The position numbers and the translations under genes are program-made. DNA of 64,000 nucleotides from Leuconostocaceae bacterium ESL0723 (GTDB lineage: Bacteria > Bacillota > Bacilli > Lactobacillales > Lactobacillaceae): positions 990,501-1,054,500 of the forward strand of contig CP113928.1 in the NCBI GenBank assembly GCA_029392055.1, read 5' to 3'. The number at the start of each line of letters is the position of its first letter. The first letter of the stretch is position 1. Below are positions 9,202 through 17,225 of this stretch, piece after piece. The notes below the pieces were generated by a model. The model ran no database searches and was not told where the DNA came from. It saw nothing but the letters and a program-made list of their open reading frames with translations.

Positions 9202-9223
9202 AAAAAAACCACTATAACAGTGG
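9202..9223 (-). terminator. Terminator of rpmB
   Basis: Stem CCACT/AGTGG with a 5-base loop, followed on the minus strand by seven T, directly after the L28 gene. Confidence 0.8.
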
Positions 9224-9229
9224 CTTTTG

Positions 9230-9430
9230 TTAAACACGTTCAATAGAACCGTTCTTCAAGCCGGCCTTTAACGTACGTGCAGTAAGATAAACTTTCTTGG
9301 GTGCGGAACCGTTAATCTTGACCGTTACCTTTTGCAAGTTGGGCTTCCAACTGCGACGGCTAGCATTCAAGGCGTGGGAACGCTGGTTACCAAAACGGGT
9401 GCGTGCACCAGTGATTGCATCTTTTGCCAT
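9230..9430 (-). CDS. rpmB: 50S ribosomal protein L28
   Basis: 66-residue basic protein beginning [20 protein letters not shown], typical of L28; it lacks the zinc-binding cysteines found in some L28 forms. A strong GGAGGG ribosome site lies upstream, and it has its own promoter and terminator, making a one-gene transcript. Its place beside yloU-fakA is conserved in Firmicutes. Confidence 0.97.
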   Translation of the reverse strand: MAKDAITGARTRFGNQRSHALNASRRSWKPNLQKVTVKINGSAPKKVYLTARTLKAGLKNGSIERV

Positions 9431-9494
9431 GTCTGACCCTCCTTCTTGAGCTGTTTTATAAGTTTAATTAAAGCTCTTCGTACAACAATAAAAT

Positions 9495-9523
9495 ACTTTA
9501 CCAGAAGAGGGCCGTTTTGACAA
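9495..9523 (-). promoter_or_regulatory. rpmB promoter
   Basis: On the minus strand TTGTCA (9523-9518), a 17-base spacer and TAAAGT (9500-9495). The -35 box starts one base beyond the trxA stop codon. The predicted leader before rpmB is about 60 bases. Confidence 0.75.
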
Positions 9524-9524
9524 G

Positions 9525-9839
9525 TTAAGCCGTGTATTTTGCCAAGATCTTAGCCAACTGTTCCTTATTCCGGAAACCAGTCAACCGTTCCACGACCTCA
9601 CCATCCTTCTTCACCAACAAGGTTGGGATGGCCCGGATACCAAATTCGCTTGGTACCTGGGGGTTCTTGTCCACGTCCATCTTCAAGAAGTGAACGCCCT
9701 TCTCCTCATCTGAGAGGGCATCAAGGACTGGAGACTGCATCTTACAAGGTCCACACCAAGTTGCCCAAAAGTCAGTGATGGTTACCCCTTTGTTTGAGGC
9801 TTCTTCGAAGGTTGCGTCATCAACTACATCTACTGCCAT
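9525..9839 (-). CDS. trxA: Thioredoxin
   Basis: 104-residue cytoplasmic thiol-disulfide reductant, recycled by TrxB (45.7 kb) and the likely electron donor to MsrA/MsrB. The active site W28-C29-G-P-C32-K and the cis-proline segment RAIPTLLV are present. ATG 9839 is chosen because GGAGG lies 8 bases upstream; an in-frame ATG at 9854 lies upstream of that site. The ribosome site overlaps the end of thiN, so the two are cotranscribed. A thioredoxin placed between thiN and rpmB is not the usual arrangement. Confidence 0.96.
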   Translation of the reverse strand: MAVDVVDDATFEEASNKGVTITDFWATWCGPCKMQSPVLDALSDEEKGVHFLKMDVDKNPQVPSEFGIRAIPTLLVKKDGEVVERLTGFRNKEQLAKILAKYTA

Positions 9840-9840
9840 G

Positions 9841-10488
9841 TTATATTCCTCCATCCTTACTTTGCGTGACCATCAAAATACCGGTGTCAAAGCTGACATG
9901 TACCAATTCAGTCACAAATTCATTTGATGACCACATTTTAGGCTTATTTTTCGCTGAAGTCAAGGTATACTTAGCGTCGTGAATTACTAAATTATCAACT
10001 AGACCCAAAGGCATAAAGCCTAAATATTTCATGCCCGGCACCTGACGAACCTGGCGGTCACCAGGGGTTAGGTAGGTCACCTGGTTTTGACAGTCCACCA
10101 GGACCAATCGGTCAATAATATCCGAAAATTCAGCTTCCGCCGGAAGCCAGAGATTACTGAGCAGGTGGTCAATGCGACCGCCAGTCGCCCCGTAAAGATA
10201 AATGACATCCGCCCCTAATTTTTGGGCCTGACGAAGGGCCAGGGCCGTATCGGTGAAATCTTTTTCAGGTGGAAACTGTTCAATTTCAGTATCCTGCAGA
10301 TGCGCCCGGAGGGTGGCATACTCCGCTTCAGACAGGGAGTCAAAGTCGCCAATAACCGCATTCATCGCCAGACCTTCCTGGTAAAGATACCAGGCGCCGC
10401 GGTCAACCCCAATCCATGTGCCCGGTTGGGCAAACAGGTCTTTAGGCCACAAACTAGGTGGGCCACCCGCTAGAATGTTTACACGCAT
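9841..10488 (-). CDS. thiN: Thiamine pyrophosphokinase
   Basis: Transfers pyrophosphate from ATP to thiamine to make TPP, which phosphoketolase of heterofermenters needs. About 215 residues with family motifs GVDRGAWYL, GDFDSLS near 49-55, EKDFTDTALAL and GATGGRIDHLL. I prefer ATG 10488 (MRVNILAGGP), with GGGGG five bases upstream; ATG 10500 would add four residues. It follows rpe by about 25 bases in the conserved rsgA-rpe-thiN series. Confidence 0.93.
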   Translation of the reverse strand: MRVNILAGGPPSLWPKDLFAQPGTWIGVDRGAWYLYQEGLAMNAVIGDFDSLSEAEYATLRAHLQDTEIEQFPPEKDFTDTALALRQAQKLGADVIYLYGATGGRIDHLLSNLWLPAEAEFSDIIDRLVLVDCQNQVTYLTPGDRQVRQVPGMKYLGFMPLGLVDNLVIHDAKYTLTSAKNKPKMWSSNEFVTELVHVSFDTGILMVTQSKDGGI

Positions 10489-10513
10489 GGCTGCCCCCAT
10501 TCTGACTTCTCAC

Positions 10514-11188
10514 TTAATCACGCACAACTGAGACGTTCGTGAGTTCCTTGAGCTTTTTAATCTTAGCGGCTGGGTCCTTCTTATCGTAAACATAGGAACC
10601 AGAAACAAAGACATTGGCACCGGCAATGTAGGTTTCCTGGATGGTCTGGTCGGTGATACCCCCGTCAACTTCAATGTTAAAGTGCAGGTTGTTCATCGTC
10701 CGGTAAGTGTCCAACTGGACAATCTTATCAACGGTTGAAGGTAGGAAGGCCTGGCCACCAAAACCAGGGTTAACCGTCATCACCAGCACTTGGTCAACCA
10801 TGCCTAGGACTGGTTGGATGGCTGAAACGGGCGTGCCGGGGTTAATCACTACTTCGGCCTTTGCCCCCTGGTCCTTAATCATCTGCAAGGCCCGGTAAAT
10901 GTGAGGTGTTGCTTCAACGTGGACACCGATGATATCGGCCCCGTTTTGGGCAATTTGATCAACGAATTTTTCGGGATTAACGGCCATCAGGTGTACGTCC
11001 AAGACCATGTCAGTCTCAGGGCGTAGCTGCTTAACCCAGTTAGGTCCGTACGAAATGGCGGGCACGAAGTTACCATCCATGATATCAATGTGTAAGTACT
11101 GGGCACCAGCCTTTTCAACCAGCTCCACGTCACGTTGTAAGTTTGTGTAATCCGCACTCAAAATTGACGGTGCAATGATTCCTGCCAT
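10514..11188 (-). CDS. rpe: Ribulose-phosphate 3-epimerase
   Basis: TIM-barrel enzyme interconverting ribulose 5-phosphate and xylulose 5-phosphate, which feeds phosphoketolase in heterofermentative metabolism. 224 residues with the metal and catalytic motifs HIDIMDGNFVP near residue 34, VMTVNPGFGGQAF near 136 and EVDGGI near 174. In the operon after rsgA, 39 bases downstream. Confidence 0.97.
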   Translation of the reverse strand: MAGIIAPSILSADYTNLQRDVELVEKAGAQYLHIDIMDGNFVPAISYGPNWVKQLRPETDMVLDVHLMAVNPEKFVDQIAQNGADIIGVHVEATPHIYRALQMIKDQGAKAEVVINPGTPVSAIQPVLGMVDQVLVMTVNPGFGGQAFLPSTVDKIVQLDTYRTMNNLHFNIEVDGGITDQTIQETYIAGANVFVSGSYVYDKKDPAAKIKKLKELTNVSVVRD

Positions 11189-11227
11189 GAATATTTCCTC
11201 TTTCTTTATTACCCGTTATTTAGCTAA

Positions 11228-12109
11228 CTAACGATACTTAATTTTCTTGTTAGCCATCAGGTTGTAAAAGGTCTTGTAGCTATTATAGCGTGATGCTGAG
11301 ATTGTGCCAAGCGTCACAGCTTCCTTGATTGCACAACCCGGTTCATTAATATGAACACAGCCCCGGAAGCGGCACTGACCACGCAGGGCGCGAAACTCAG
11401 GGAAGTACTGATCCAAATCGGTGACTGGAAAGTCAAACACCTCATAGGAAGAAAAGCCCGGGGTATCAGCAATCCAAGTCTGCCACTCGGGAATCGGCAA
11501 CAGGGCCACCTGCCGGGTGGTATGCTTTCCGCGACTCAGGGCCTTGGAAACCTCACCGACCTCTAGGCCTAATCCCGGGCAAAGTTGGTTAAGCAAGGTT
11601 GATTTACCGGCCCCGGTTTGACCCATAAAAACCGTAACCTGGTCCTTTAATATGTTGCCCCACTGCTGGCTCTCATCCTGGTCGGATACCAGTACTGGGT
11701 AGCCAATGTTTTGATAATCAGCAATCACAGCAGCAAAGTCGGCCCGTTCCTCGTCGGTTAGCAAATCCATCTTAGAAAAGTAAATGGCCGCTGGCACCTT
11801 AGCCGCCTCTAGGGCCACTAACTGCCGATCCAGCAGGTTGGCCGTGAAATTTGGCTCCCGGACTGCCGTTACAATCACTGCCCGGTCTAGGTTAGCAATC
11901 GGTGGCCGGACCAGACTGTTTTTACGGGGGTGAATTTTCCAGATAAAGCCGTCATTACTCTGACTATCAAAGTCAACCTCATCACCGACCAGGGGCTTTT
12001 GTTTGGACTTCCGGAATTCTCCCCTAGCGCGGGCGCGCAACACTTCCCCGTCGGGACCGGCAATGTCATAGTAGCCACTTAAAGAACGAATTATACGACC
12101 TGTTTTCAT
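11228..12109 (-). CDS. rsgA: Small ribosomal subunit biogenesis GTPase RsgA
   Basis: Circularly permuted GTPase that checks late 30S assembly. 293 residues: N-terminal OB fold, GTPase with P-loop [14 protein letters not shown] near 172, DTPGFSSYE near 225, and a C-terminal zinc segment [16 protein letters not shown]. No Shine-Dalgarno precedes ATG 12109; instead a TACAAT box ends six bases before it (see promoter), suggesting a leaderless transcript. Residue 1 fits family N-termini, so a later start is unlikely. Confidence 0.96.
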   Translation of the reverse strand: MKTGRIIRSLSGYYDIAGPDGEVLRARARGEFRKSKQKPLVGDEVDFDSQSNDGFIWKIHPRKNSLVRPPIANLDRAVIVTAVREPNFTANLLDRQLVALEAAKVPAAIYFSKMDLLTDEERADFAAVIADYQNIGYPVLVSDQDESQQWGNILKDQVTVFMGQTGAGKSTLLNQLCPGLGLEVGEVSKALSRGKHTTRQVALLPIPEWQTWIADTPGFSSYEVFDFPVTDLDQYFPEFRALRGQCRFRGCVHINEPGCAIKEAVTLGTISASRYNSYKTFYNLMANKKIKYR

Positions 12110-12115
12110 GAAGAT

Positions 12116-12121
12116 ATTGTA
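12116..12121 (-). promoter_or_regulatory. Extended -10 box of rsgA, start at or beside the ATG
   Basis: On the minus strand TGC-TACAAT (extended -10) is followed by six bases (ATCTTC) and ATG 12109. A normal start distance of 6-8 bases puts +1 on the start codon. No convincing -35 is visible. The prkC terminator just upstream makes a separate promoter necessary. Confidence 0.6.
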
Positions 12122-12162
12122 GCACAGTTCGCTTCACCCTAGTCTTCCAGCCCGCATACCAC

Positions 12163-12190
12163 AAAAAAACCAGCCGAAGCTGGTTTTTTA
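12163..12190 (-). terminator. Terminator of the fmt-rsmB-stp-prkC operon
   Basis: Stem AAACCAGC/GCTGGTTT with loop CGAA (TTCG on the transcript), followed on the minus strand by a T run. It overlaps the prkC stop codon at 12188-12190 and separates prkC from rsgA. Confidence 0.92.
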
Positions 12191-14083
12191 ATTATGGTTA
12201 AACAATTGGTCCCAAAGAGACTGCTGGCCATTATTGTTAGACTGCGTAGTTACATTACCGGTAGCACTGCTAGCGCTACTTGAGCTGCTAGCGCCATTGG
12301 AACTAGCCGAACTACTCTGAGAACCATCTGAAATGACGAATTCCAAACCGGTGTCGGTTGAAATGTTGGAACCACCAGGCGTCGATTGGCTCAGCACCTG
12401 GTTCTTAGGACTACTATCGTGCTGGGTCCGGAAGTTAACCTTGACCCCATTGCTGTTCGCCCAAGATTCAACGTCTGACCGGCTGCGGCCAGTGAAGTCC
12501 GGTACCGAAATCTTAGCCGGTCCAGATGAAACCGTGAAGGTTACGGTCGTGTCACTTGGTACGACCCGCTGATCCGGCCGAATGGATTGGGAAATAATCT
12601 TACCAGCGGGTACATCACTGGAGCTCTTCATTTCCTTGTTAACCGTGTAGCCTTGGGCCGTTAACTGGGCCGCAGTCGAGCCGTAGTCCGAATCGGTATA
12701 ATCGCCAAAACGGACCTTTTCAGCGCCCGACGACAGGGTCAACTTAACCGTGGTGCCCTTCTTAACGCTGGCGCCACTGGCTGGGTTAGTCTTAATCACG
12801 CTGCCAGAGGCCACCGTTTTCGAGTTGGAGTAGCTGACATGACTATCCACCTTTAAGCCAAGCTGGTTCAACTTATCACTGGCCTGACTCTGGGTCAGGT
12901 TGGAAAGCTCTGGGACCTGAACATAGCTGGACTGAATCCGCATGGCAACCACTGCTGCTACCAGCAACCCAACCAGGCCGACTGCCGCTAGGACCCACTT
13001 ACGGGGGTCACGGAACTTAATGCCATTGTTGCGCAGGACCTTGCGGACATATTTGGGCGTCCGGTCGACAAGACGACTAATTTCCTCAATTGGGTAGCCC
13101 TTGCGGCCATAGTCGATGATTTGCCGGACGACTTCCGCGCTATCATCATCTTCAGCTGAGTTAGCAGGAGCTGATTCTGGCGCAGTCGCAGCGGCCTCAC
13201 TCATTGGCATTAGCCGGGTCTCATCATCTTCAGCTGGGATGAATTTTGGTTCCCGGGCCCGCCGTGGTGATAGCGAGGTCTTCAAGTCAGCGGCCATGTC
13301 GGCAGCGCTGTCGTAGCGCTGGCTAGGGTCCTTAGCGGTCGCCTTCAAAATCACATTCTCTAGGGGTTGGGGAATGCTGGGATCGAAGTCACGCACCGAA
13401 GGAATTGGTTCGGTGGCGTGCTTTAAGGCCACCGTGGCCGCCGTATCGCCCTCGTAGGGAACCTTATCGGTCAACAGCTGGTAAAGCATGACCCCCAGGG
13501 CGTAAATATCGGACTTGGTTGAAGCCACTTCACCGCGGGTTTGCTCCGGTGAAATGTAGTGGAGGGACCCAATCACATTATGAGTCTGGGTCAAATCCTG
13601 ACTACTTTTCCCAACCGCAATCCCAAAGTCGGTGATTTTAACCTGGTTATCCCGGTCGATTAAGACGTTTTGTGGCTTTAAATCTCGGTGAATAATGCCG
13701 GCCTGGTGGGCGGCCTGGACCGCGTCCAGGATTTGGAGCATGATATCAACCACGAGCTGGAAAGGAATTGGGAAATGCTCGTTAATATAGTCCTTTAAGT
13801 CCATCCCATCGACGTATTCCATAACCATGTAGTTGGAACCATCGTACTGGCCCACATCATAAACCTGGACAATGTGGGGGTTGACCAGGGCGGTGGCCGC
13901 CGTAGCCTCCTGGTGGAAACGCTCGACGAGATCCTTACGGTCACGCATGTCCAAACGAATCATTTTCAGGGTTACGTCCCGGTCCAGGTATTGGTCCCAG
14001 GCCTGATAAACGTTGGCCATTCCGCCGCCGCCCAGAGATCTTATGATGCGGTAACGTCCGTCAATTATAGTACCAGCTTGCAT
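12188..14083 (-). CDS. prkC: PASTA-domain Ser/Thr protein kinase PrkC/Stk with an HTH-like juxtamembrane segment
   Basis: Membrane kinase that senses wall muropeptides or lipid II and phosphorylates division, wall and metabolic targets. 631 residues: kinase domain about 11-270 with catalytic K40, HRDLKPQN 132-139 and DFG 152-154; an acidic A/E/S linker 283-315; a three-helix segment 316-354 that reads as a helix-turn-helix (IIDYGRKGYPIEEISRLVD then TPKYVRKVLRNNGI); membrane helix 363-381; three PASTA repeats about 385-452, 455-520 and 523-588; a Ser/Asn-rich C-terminal tail. The HTH-like segment is not part of the standard PrkC layout as I know it. Stp phosphatase is encoded 31 bases upstream in the same operon. 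Confidence 0.95.
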   Translation of the reverse strand: MQAGTIIDGRYRIIRSLGGGGMANVYQAWDQYLDRDVTLKMIRLDMRDRKDLVERFHQEATAATALVNPHIVQVYDVGQYDGSNYMVMEYVDGMDLKDYINEHFPIPFQLVVDIMLQILDAVQAAHQAGIIHRDLKPQNVLIDRDNQVKITDFGIAVGKSSQDLTQTHNVIGSLHYISPEQTRGEVASTKSDIYALGVMLYQLLTDKVPYEGDTAATVALKHATEPIPSVRDFDPSIPQPLENVILKATAKDPSQRYDSAADMAADLKTSLSPRRAREPKFIPAEDDETRLMPMSEAAATAPESAPANSAEDDDSAEVVRQIIDYGRKGYPIEEISRLVDRTPKYVRKVLRNNGIKFRDPRKWVLAAVGLVGLLVAAVVAMRIQSSYVQVPELSNLTQSQASDKLNQLGLKVDSHVSYSNSKTVASGSVIKTNPASGASVKKGTTVKLTLSSGAEKVRFGDYTDSDYGSTAAQLTAQGYTVNKEMKSSSDVPAGKIISQSIRPDQRVVPSDTTVTFTVSSGPAKISVPDFTGRSRSDVESWANSNGVKVNFRTQHDSSPKNQVLSQSTPGGSNISTDTGLEFVISDGSQSSSASSNGASSSSSASSATGNVTTQSNNNGQQSLWDQLFNHN

Positions 14084-14114
14084 AATACCCCTATCCTCTT
14101 ACAAGATTGATTCA

Positions 14115-14840
14115 TCACTGTTTCAACAACAGCGCGGTGACGTTATCAGAAGCCGCGTGTTGGTTTGCTGCATTAATTAGTGCCTTGACCAGCTCAGGCA
14201 ACGGTCGCTTTTGACCAATAATTTCACTCATTTCGGTCAACGACAAGGCCTTGGGCAGGCCATCTGACGTCAAAAACAAGATATCAGCTGGCAAAAACGG
14301 GTACCAGTGCATCTCCAAGTTTACCCGGTCATCGACGCCAAGGTACCGGGTTAAACTGTTGGCATTTGGCAAATCATCGTCGTAGTGTTGCCCGTTTTGC
14401 CGGGCCAATTCGTTTTTTAAAGTATGGTCAAAGGAAACTTGTTGCAACTGTCCGTCCCGCCAGATATAGGCCTTTGAATCGCCCACGTTAGCCACTAAGA
14501 GACGCTGTTCAGTGACAACCCCCAAGACTAAGGTGGTTGCCATCTGGGCCTCACTGGGTTGGCCACTTTCAGCCGCCCGTAGGACGAGTTGGTTTACCCA
14601 ATCAACCTGGTCATAAATCCAGTTCTCAATGGCTTCGTCGTCATCAAGACTGCTATCCTGCCAGGCTTCCCCTAGCTTTTCAATCGCCATTTGACTGGCC
14701 AGGCGGCTGCCCGCATTGCTGGCTACGCCGTCCGCCACCATCACCAAGGGCAGGTTTTGTTGGTTATAAAAGGCCCCAACCTGATCCTGGTTGTCTTTAC
14801 GTTGGGTACCAATATCAGTTTGATAGGCAATTTCGATCAA
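14115..14840 (-). CDS. stp: PP2C-type protein phosphatase Stp/PrpC
   Basis: Metal-dependent phosphatase that reverses PrkC phosphorylation. 241 residues with metal-binding aspartates in RKDNQDQ near 14-20, VADGV near 35, ANVGDSKAYIWRDGQL, LTSDGLP and ASDNVTALLL. The usual DGxGGH motif after the first DG reads DGVASNAG, a variant. It lies between rsmB (2 bases) and prkC (31 bases), the conserved order. Confidence 0.93.
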   Translation of the reverse strand: MIEIAYQTDIGTQRKDNQDQVGAFYNQQNLPLVMVADGVASNAGSRLASQMAIEKLGEAWQDSSLDDDEAIENWIYDQVDWVNQLVLRAAESGQPSEAQMATTLVLGVVTEQRLLVANVGDSKAYIWRDGQLQQVSFDHTLKNELARQNGQHYDDDLPNANSLTRYLGVDDRVNLEMHWYPFLPADILFLTSDGLPKALSLTEMSEIIGQKRPLPELVKALINAANQHAASDNVTALLLKQ

Positions 14841-14842
14841 GG

Positions 14843-16183
14843 TTACTCTCTCCGTCGTAGGGTTGCCACAAAAAAACCGTCGGTCTGGTAATCATCAGGG
14901 TAGAGATGCAAGGTTTCCCGTCCCTGAGCATCAGTCAAACCCTTGGCCGTTTCAGTTGGTATCAATTCAAAGTCGTCATGGTTCTTCAAAAAAGTCGCAA
15001 CAACCTGGTCATTTTCCTGTGACAAAATTGTGCAAGTGCTGTAAACCATGATACCACCTTTGGCCAGGCGCTTGCTGGCGGAATCTAAGATTGCCGTCTG
15101 TAACTGGGCCAGGTGCGCAATGTCATCGGGCTGTTTTTCATAGCGAATTTCAGGTTTCCGCCTTAACAAACCTAAACCAGAGCAGGGTGCATCAACCAAA
15201 ATCCGGTCATAAACCGTGGTACCATCGGCTAACTGGCGAGCATCCATCTTCTTCGCCACGACTCGATCTGCCAACCCAAGCCGGGCCGCATTATCTTGGA
15301 TAAGCTTAATTTTATGATCATGGATGTCAATGGCAGTCACTTGGGCCTGACCAGACAAGTGCTCGGCAATCTGGGTGGTCTTACCACCGGGTGCGGCCGC
15401 CGCGTCCAAGACGCTGTGCACCTGGTCGTTGAGGCGCAAACTTTCAACCGGCAACATGGCACTTTCATCTTGAATGGTTAGCCAACCCTGTAAAAAGGCC
15501 TGACTATTGGCCACCAAGCCCCCACCAGTTACTACCAAAGCGTGGTCGGCAACTGGGGAAGGACTGACCTGGTAGCCTTCTTGGACCAAACTGTCATAAA
15601 CTTGCTGGTCACTGGCCTTGGCGGTATTAACCCGGACTGATTGGTGCGGTGCTTGATTAATCGCCTTTAAAATCGAAGTGGTCTTAGCTAAACCAACCTG
15701 GTCGACCAGGGCTTGAACTAGCCAGACCGGGACACTGGCCGCAACCGCTTGGCGCTCAACTGAATCTTGAATTTGGTCCAGGTCGGGCAGCCCCTCCCGG
15801 TCAATTTTGTGAAGGACGGCGGTAACAAACTTAGCTACACCGACATGGCCCAAGGTCTTAGCAGCTTGAATGCTTTCGTTAAAGACCGCGTGTTTAGGGA
15901 CCTTATCCAAGTACTGCCACTGAAAGAGGGCGGAATACAAGAGTTCCTTCACCCAGGGGTCAACCTTCTTACCAGCTAAAAAAGGCGCTAGCCAATAATC
16001 TAGCGTCATGCGGTGTTGAATAACACCGTACACCAAAGTCGTTAAAAAGGCCTTATCAGTGGCCGAAAGTTGGTGCTTTTTAATGGTTTTATTCAACTGT
16101 AGGTTGGAATAAGCCCCGGCCTTAACCCGGGACAGCGTCTGGATTGCAAGCAGGCGGGGGTCATTAGTCACCACTTTTTTCAA
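14843..16183 (-). CDS. rsmB: 16S rRNA (cytosine967-C5)-methyltransferase RsmB
   Basis: m5C methyltransferase. About 446 residues: N-terminal NusB-like RNA-binding domain (about 1-140), then a Rossmann methyltransferase with SAM motif DAAAAPGGKTTQ (the usual DACAAPGGKT has a Cys), VDAPCSGLGLL and the catalytic YSTCTI. I prefer a TTG start at 16183, which overlaps the fmt stop (TTGA) and has AGAGG 7 bases upstream; ATG 16210 would add nine residues but lacks a placed ribosome site. Coupled to fmt. Confidence 0.93.
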   Translation of the reverse strand: MKKVVTNDPRLLAIQTLSRVKAGAYSNLQLNKTIKKHQLSATDKAFLTTLVYGVIQHRMTLDYWLAPFLAGKKVDPWVKELLYSALFQWQYLDKVPKHAVFNESIQAAKTLGHVGVAKFVTAVLHKIDREGLPDLDQIQDSVERQAVAASVPVWLVQALVDQVGLAKTTSILKAINQAPHQSVRVNTAKASDQQVYDSLVQEGYQVSPSPVADHALVVTGGGLVANSQAFLQGWLTIQDESAMLPVESLRLNDQVHSVLDAAAAPGGKTTQIAEHLSGQAQVTAIDIHDHKIKLIQDNAARLGLADRVVAKKMDARQLADGTTVYDRILVDAPCSGLGLLRRKPEIRYEKQPDDIAHLAQLQTAILDSASKRLAKGGIMVYSTCTILSQENDQVVATFLKNHDDFELIPTETAKGLTDAQGRETLHLYPDDYQTDGFFVATLRRRE

Positions 16184-17151
16184 TTTGATACCTCTGGTTT
16201 CTGGGCCCATACCTGACCAACCGCAATATCACGGCCGGCCCCGTTTAGGTAAGCTGCAACTGGCATGGCAGCCTTACCAGCTGGCTGTAATTCTTCAATA
16301 CTCAGCTGAGTGTGGTTAGCAGCCGCCACCACCAAACGCTTCTTAGTTCGCTCAACCACCGTGCCAGCCGGCGCATCGGTTTCCTGGCCCACGGGTTTAA
16401 CCTTAATCAATTTAACCCGCTGGTCAGCAACATCAACATAGGCCGGATGGCCGGGATAAAGGCCTCGGATATGGTGGTCGAGCTGATCAGCAGTTTCTTG
16501 TTCAAAGTTCAAGTACTGCTGCTGGCGGGTAATGTTTGGCGCAAAGGAAACGGCTTCATCAGCCTGCTTTTGACCGGTCACTTGGCCAGCAGCCAACTTG
16601 GGCAGGGTTTCCAAGAGCAGGTCCCGGCCGATTTCACTCAGTTTATCCATCAGCGTGGCCACGTTATCATCGTCTGCAATGGCAAGCGACTGCTGGGCCA
16701 AAATATCACCGGCATCCATCTTTTTAACCATGTACATGATGGTGACACCGGTCTTAGCATCCCCGTTCATAATGGCGTAGTGAACCGGTGCCCCACCACG
16801 GTACTTAGGCAGGAGGGAGGCATGAACGTTGACTGCCCCAATTTTTGCAGCGTCCAACAGACTTTCGGGTAAGAACTGGCCAAAAGCAGCGGTGATAATG
16901 AAATCCGGGGCCAGGTCAATGACCTCCTGCATCTCAGCTGAACCAGTAATTTTTTCTGGCTGCAAGACCGGAAGATTATGCTCATTAGCCCAGGCCTTAA
17001 CTGGGCTGGGCGTCAGCTTGTGCTTGCGTCCCTGGGGACGGTCCGGCTGGGTAACCACGGCTTGAACCTGGTAGGCTGAATCAGCCACCAAACCAGCCAA
17101 AACTGGCACTGCAAACTGGGGAGTCCCCATGAAAACTACCCGATACGTCAT
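16180..17151 (-). CDS. fmt: Methionyl-tRNA formyltransferase
   Basis: Formylates initiator Met-tRNA using 10-formyl-THF. 323 residues with N-terminal RVVFMGTPQFAVPVL, the folate-site HASLLPKYRGGAPVHYAI near 110 and a C-terminal OB-like domain. Start ATG 17151 has GTGAGG about 6 bases upstream. First gene of fmt-rsmB-stp-prkC; the downstream overlap with rsmB indicates coupling. Confidence 0.97.
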   Translation of the reverse strand: MTYRVVFMGTPQFAVPVLAGLVADSAYQVQAVVTQPDRPQGRKHKLTPSPVKAWANEHNLPVLQPEKITGSAEMQEVIDLAPDFIITAAFGQFLPESLLDAAKIGAVNVHASLLPKYRGGAPVHYAIMNGDAKTGVTIMYMVKKMDAGDILAQQSLAIADDDNVATLMDKLSEIGRDLLLETLPKLAAGQVTGQKQADEAVSFAPNITRQQQYLNFEQETADQLDHHIRGLYPGHPAYVDVADQRVKLIKVKPVGQETDAPAGTVVERTKKRLVVAAANHTQLSIEELQPAGKAAMPVAAYLNGAGRDIAVGQVWAQKPEVSN

Positions 17152-17205
17152 TTTCTACCTCACTAAACTGCTTGAATGGTCCTGTTAAACCATTTAACTG
17201 AGCTC

Positions 17206-17211
17206 ATTATA
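17206..17211 (-). promoter_or_regulatory. Probable -10 box of the fmt operon
   Basis: A perfect TATAAT on the minus strand lies about 55 bases before the fmt start. The -35 (TTTATG region, 17229-17234, within the last codons of priA) is weak, so the promoter is likely but not certain. Confidence 0.55.
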
Positions 17212-17225
17212 ACAAACTTAAGGCC

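Noticed and set aside
16312-16872. 186-codon plus-strand open frame opposite fmt
   Set aside because: Entirely antisense to a clearly conserved fmt; composition reflects the complementary strand and no ribosome site or family match is seen.
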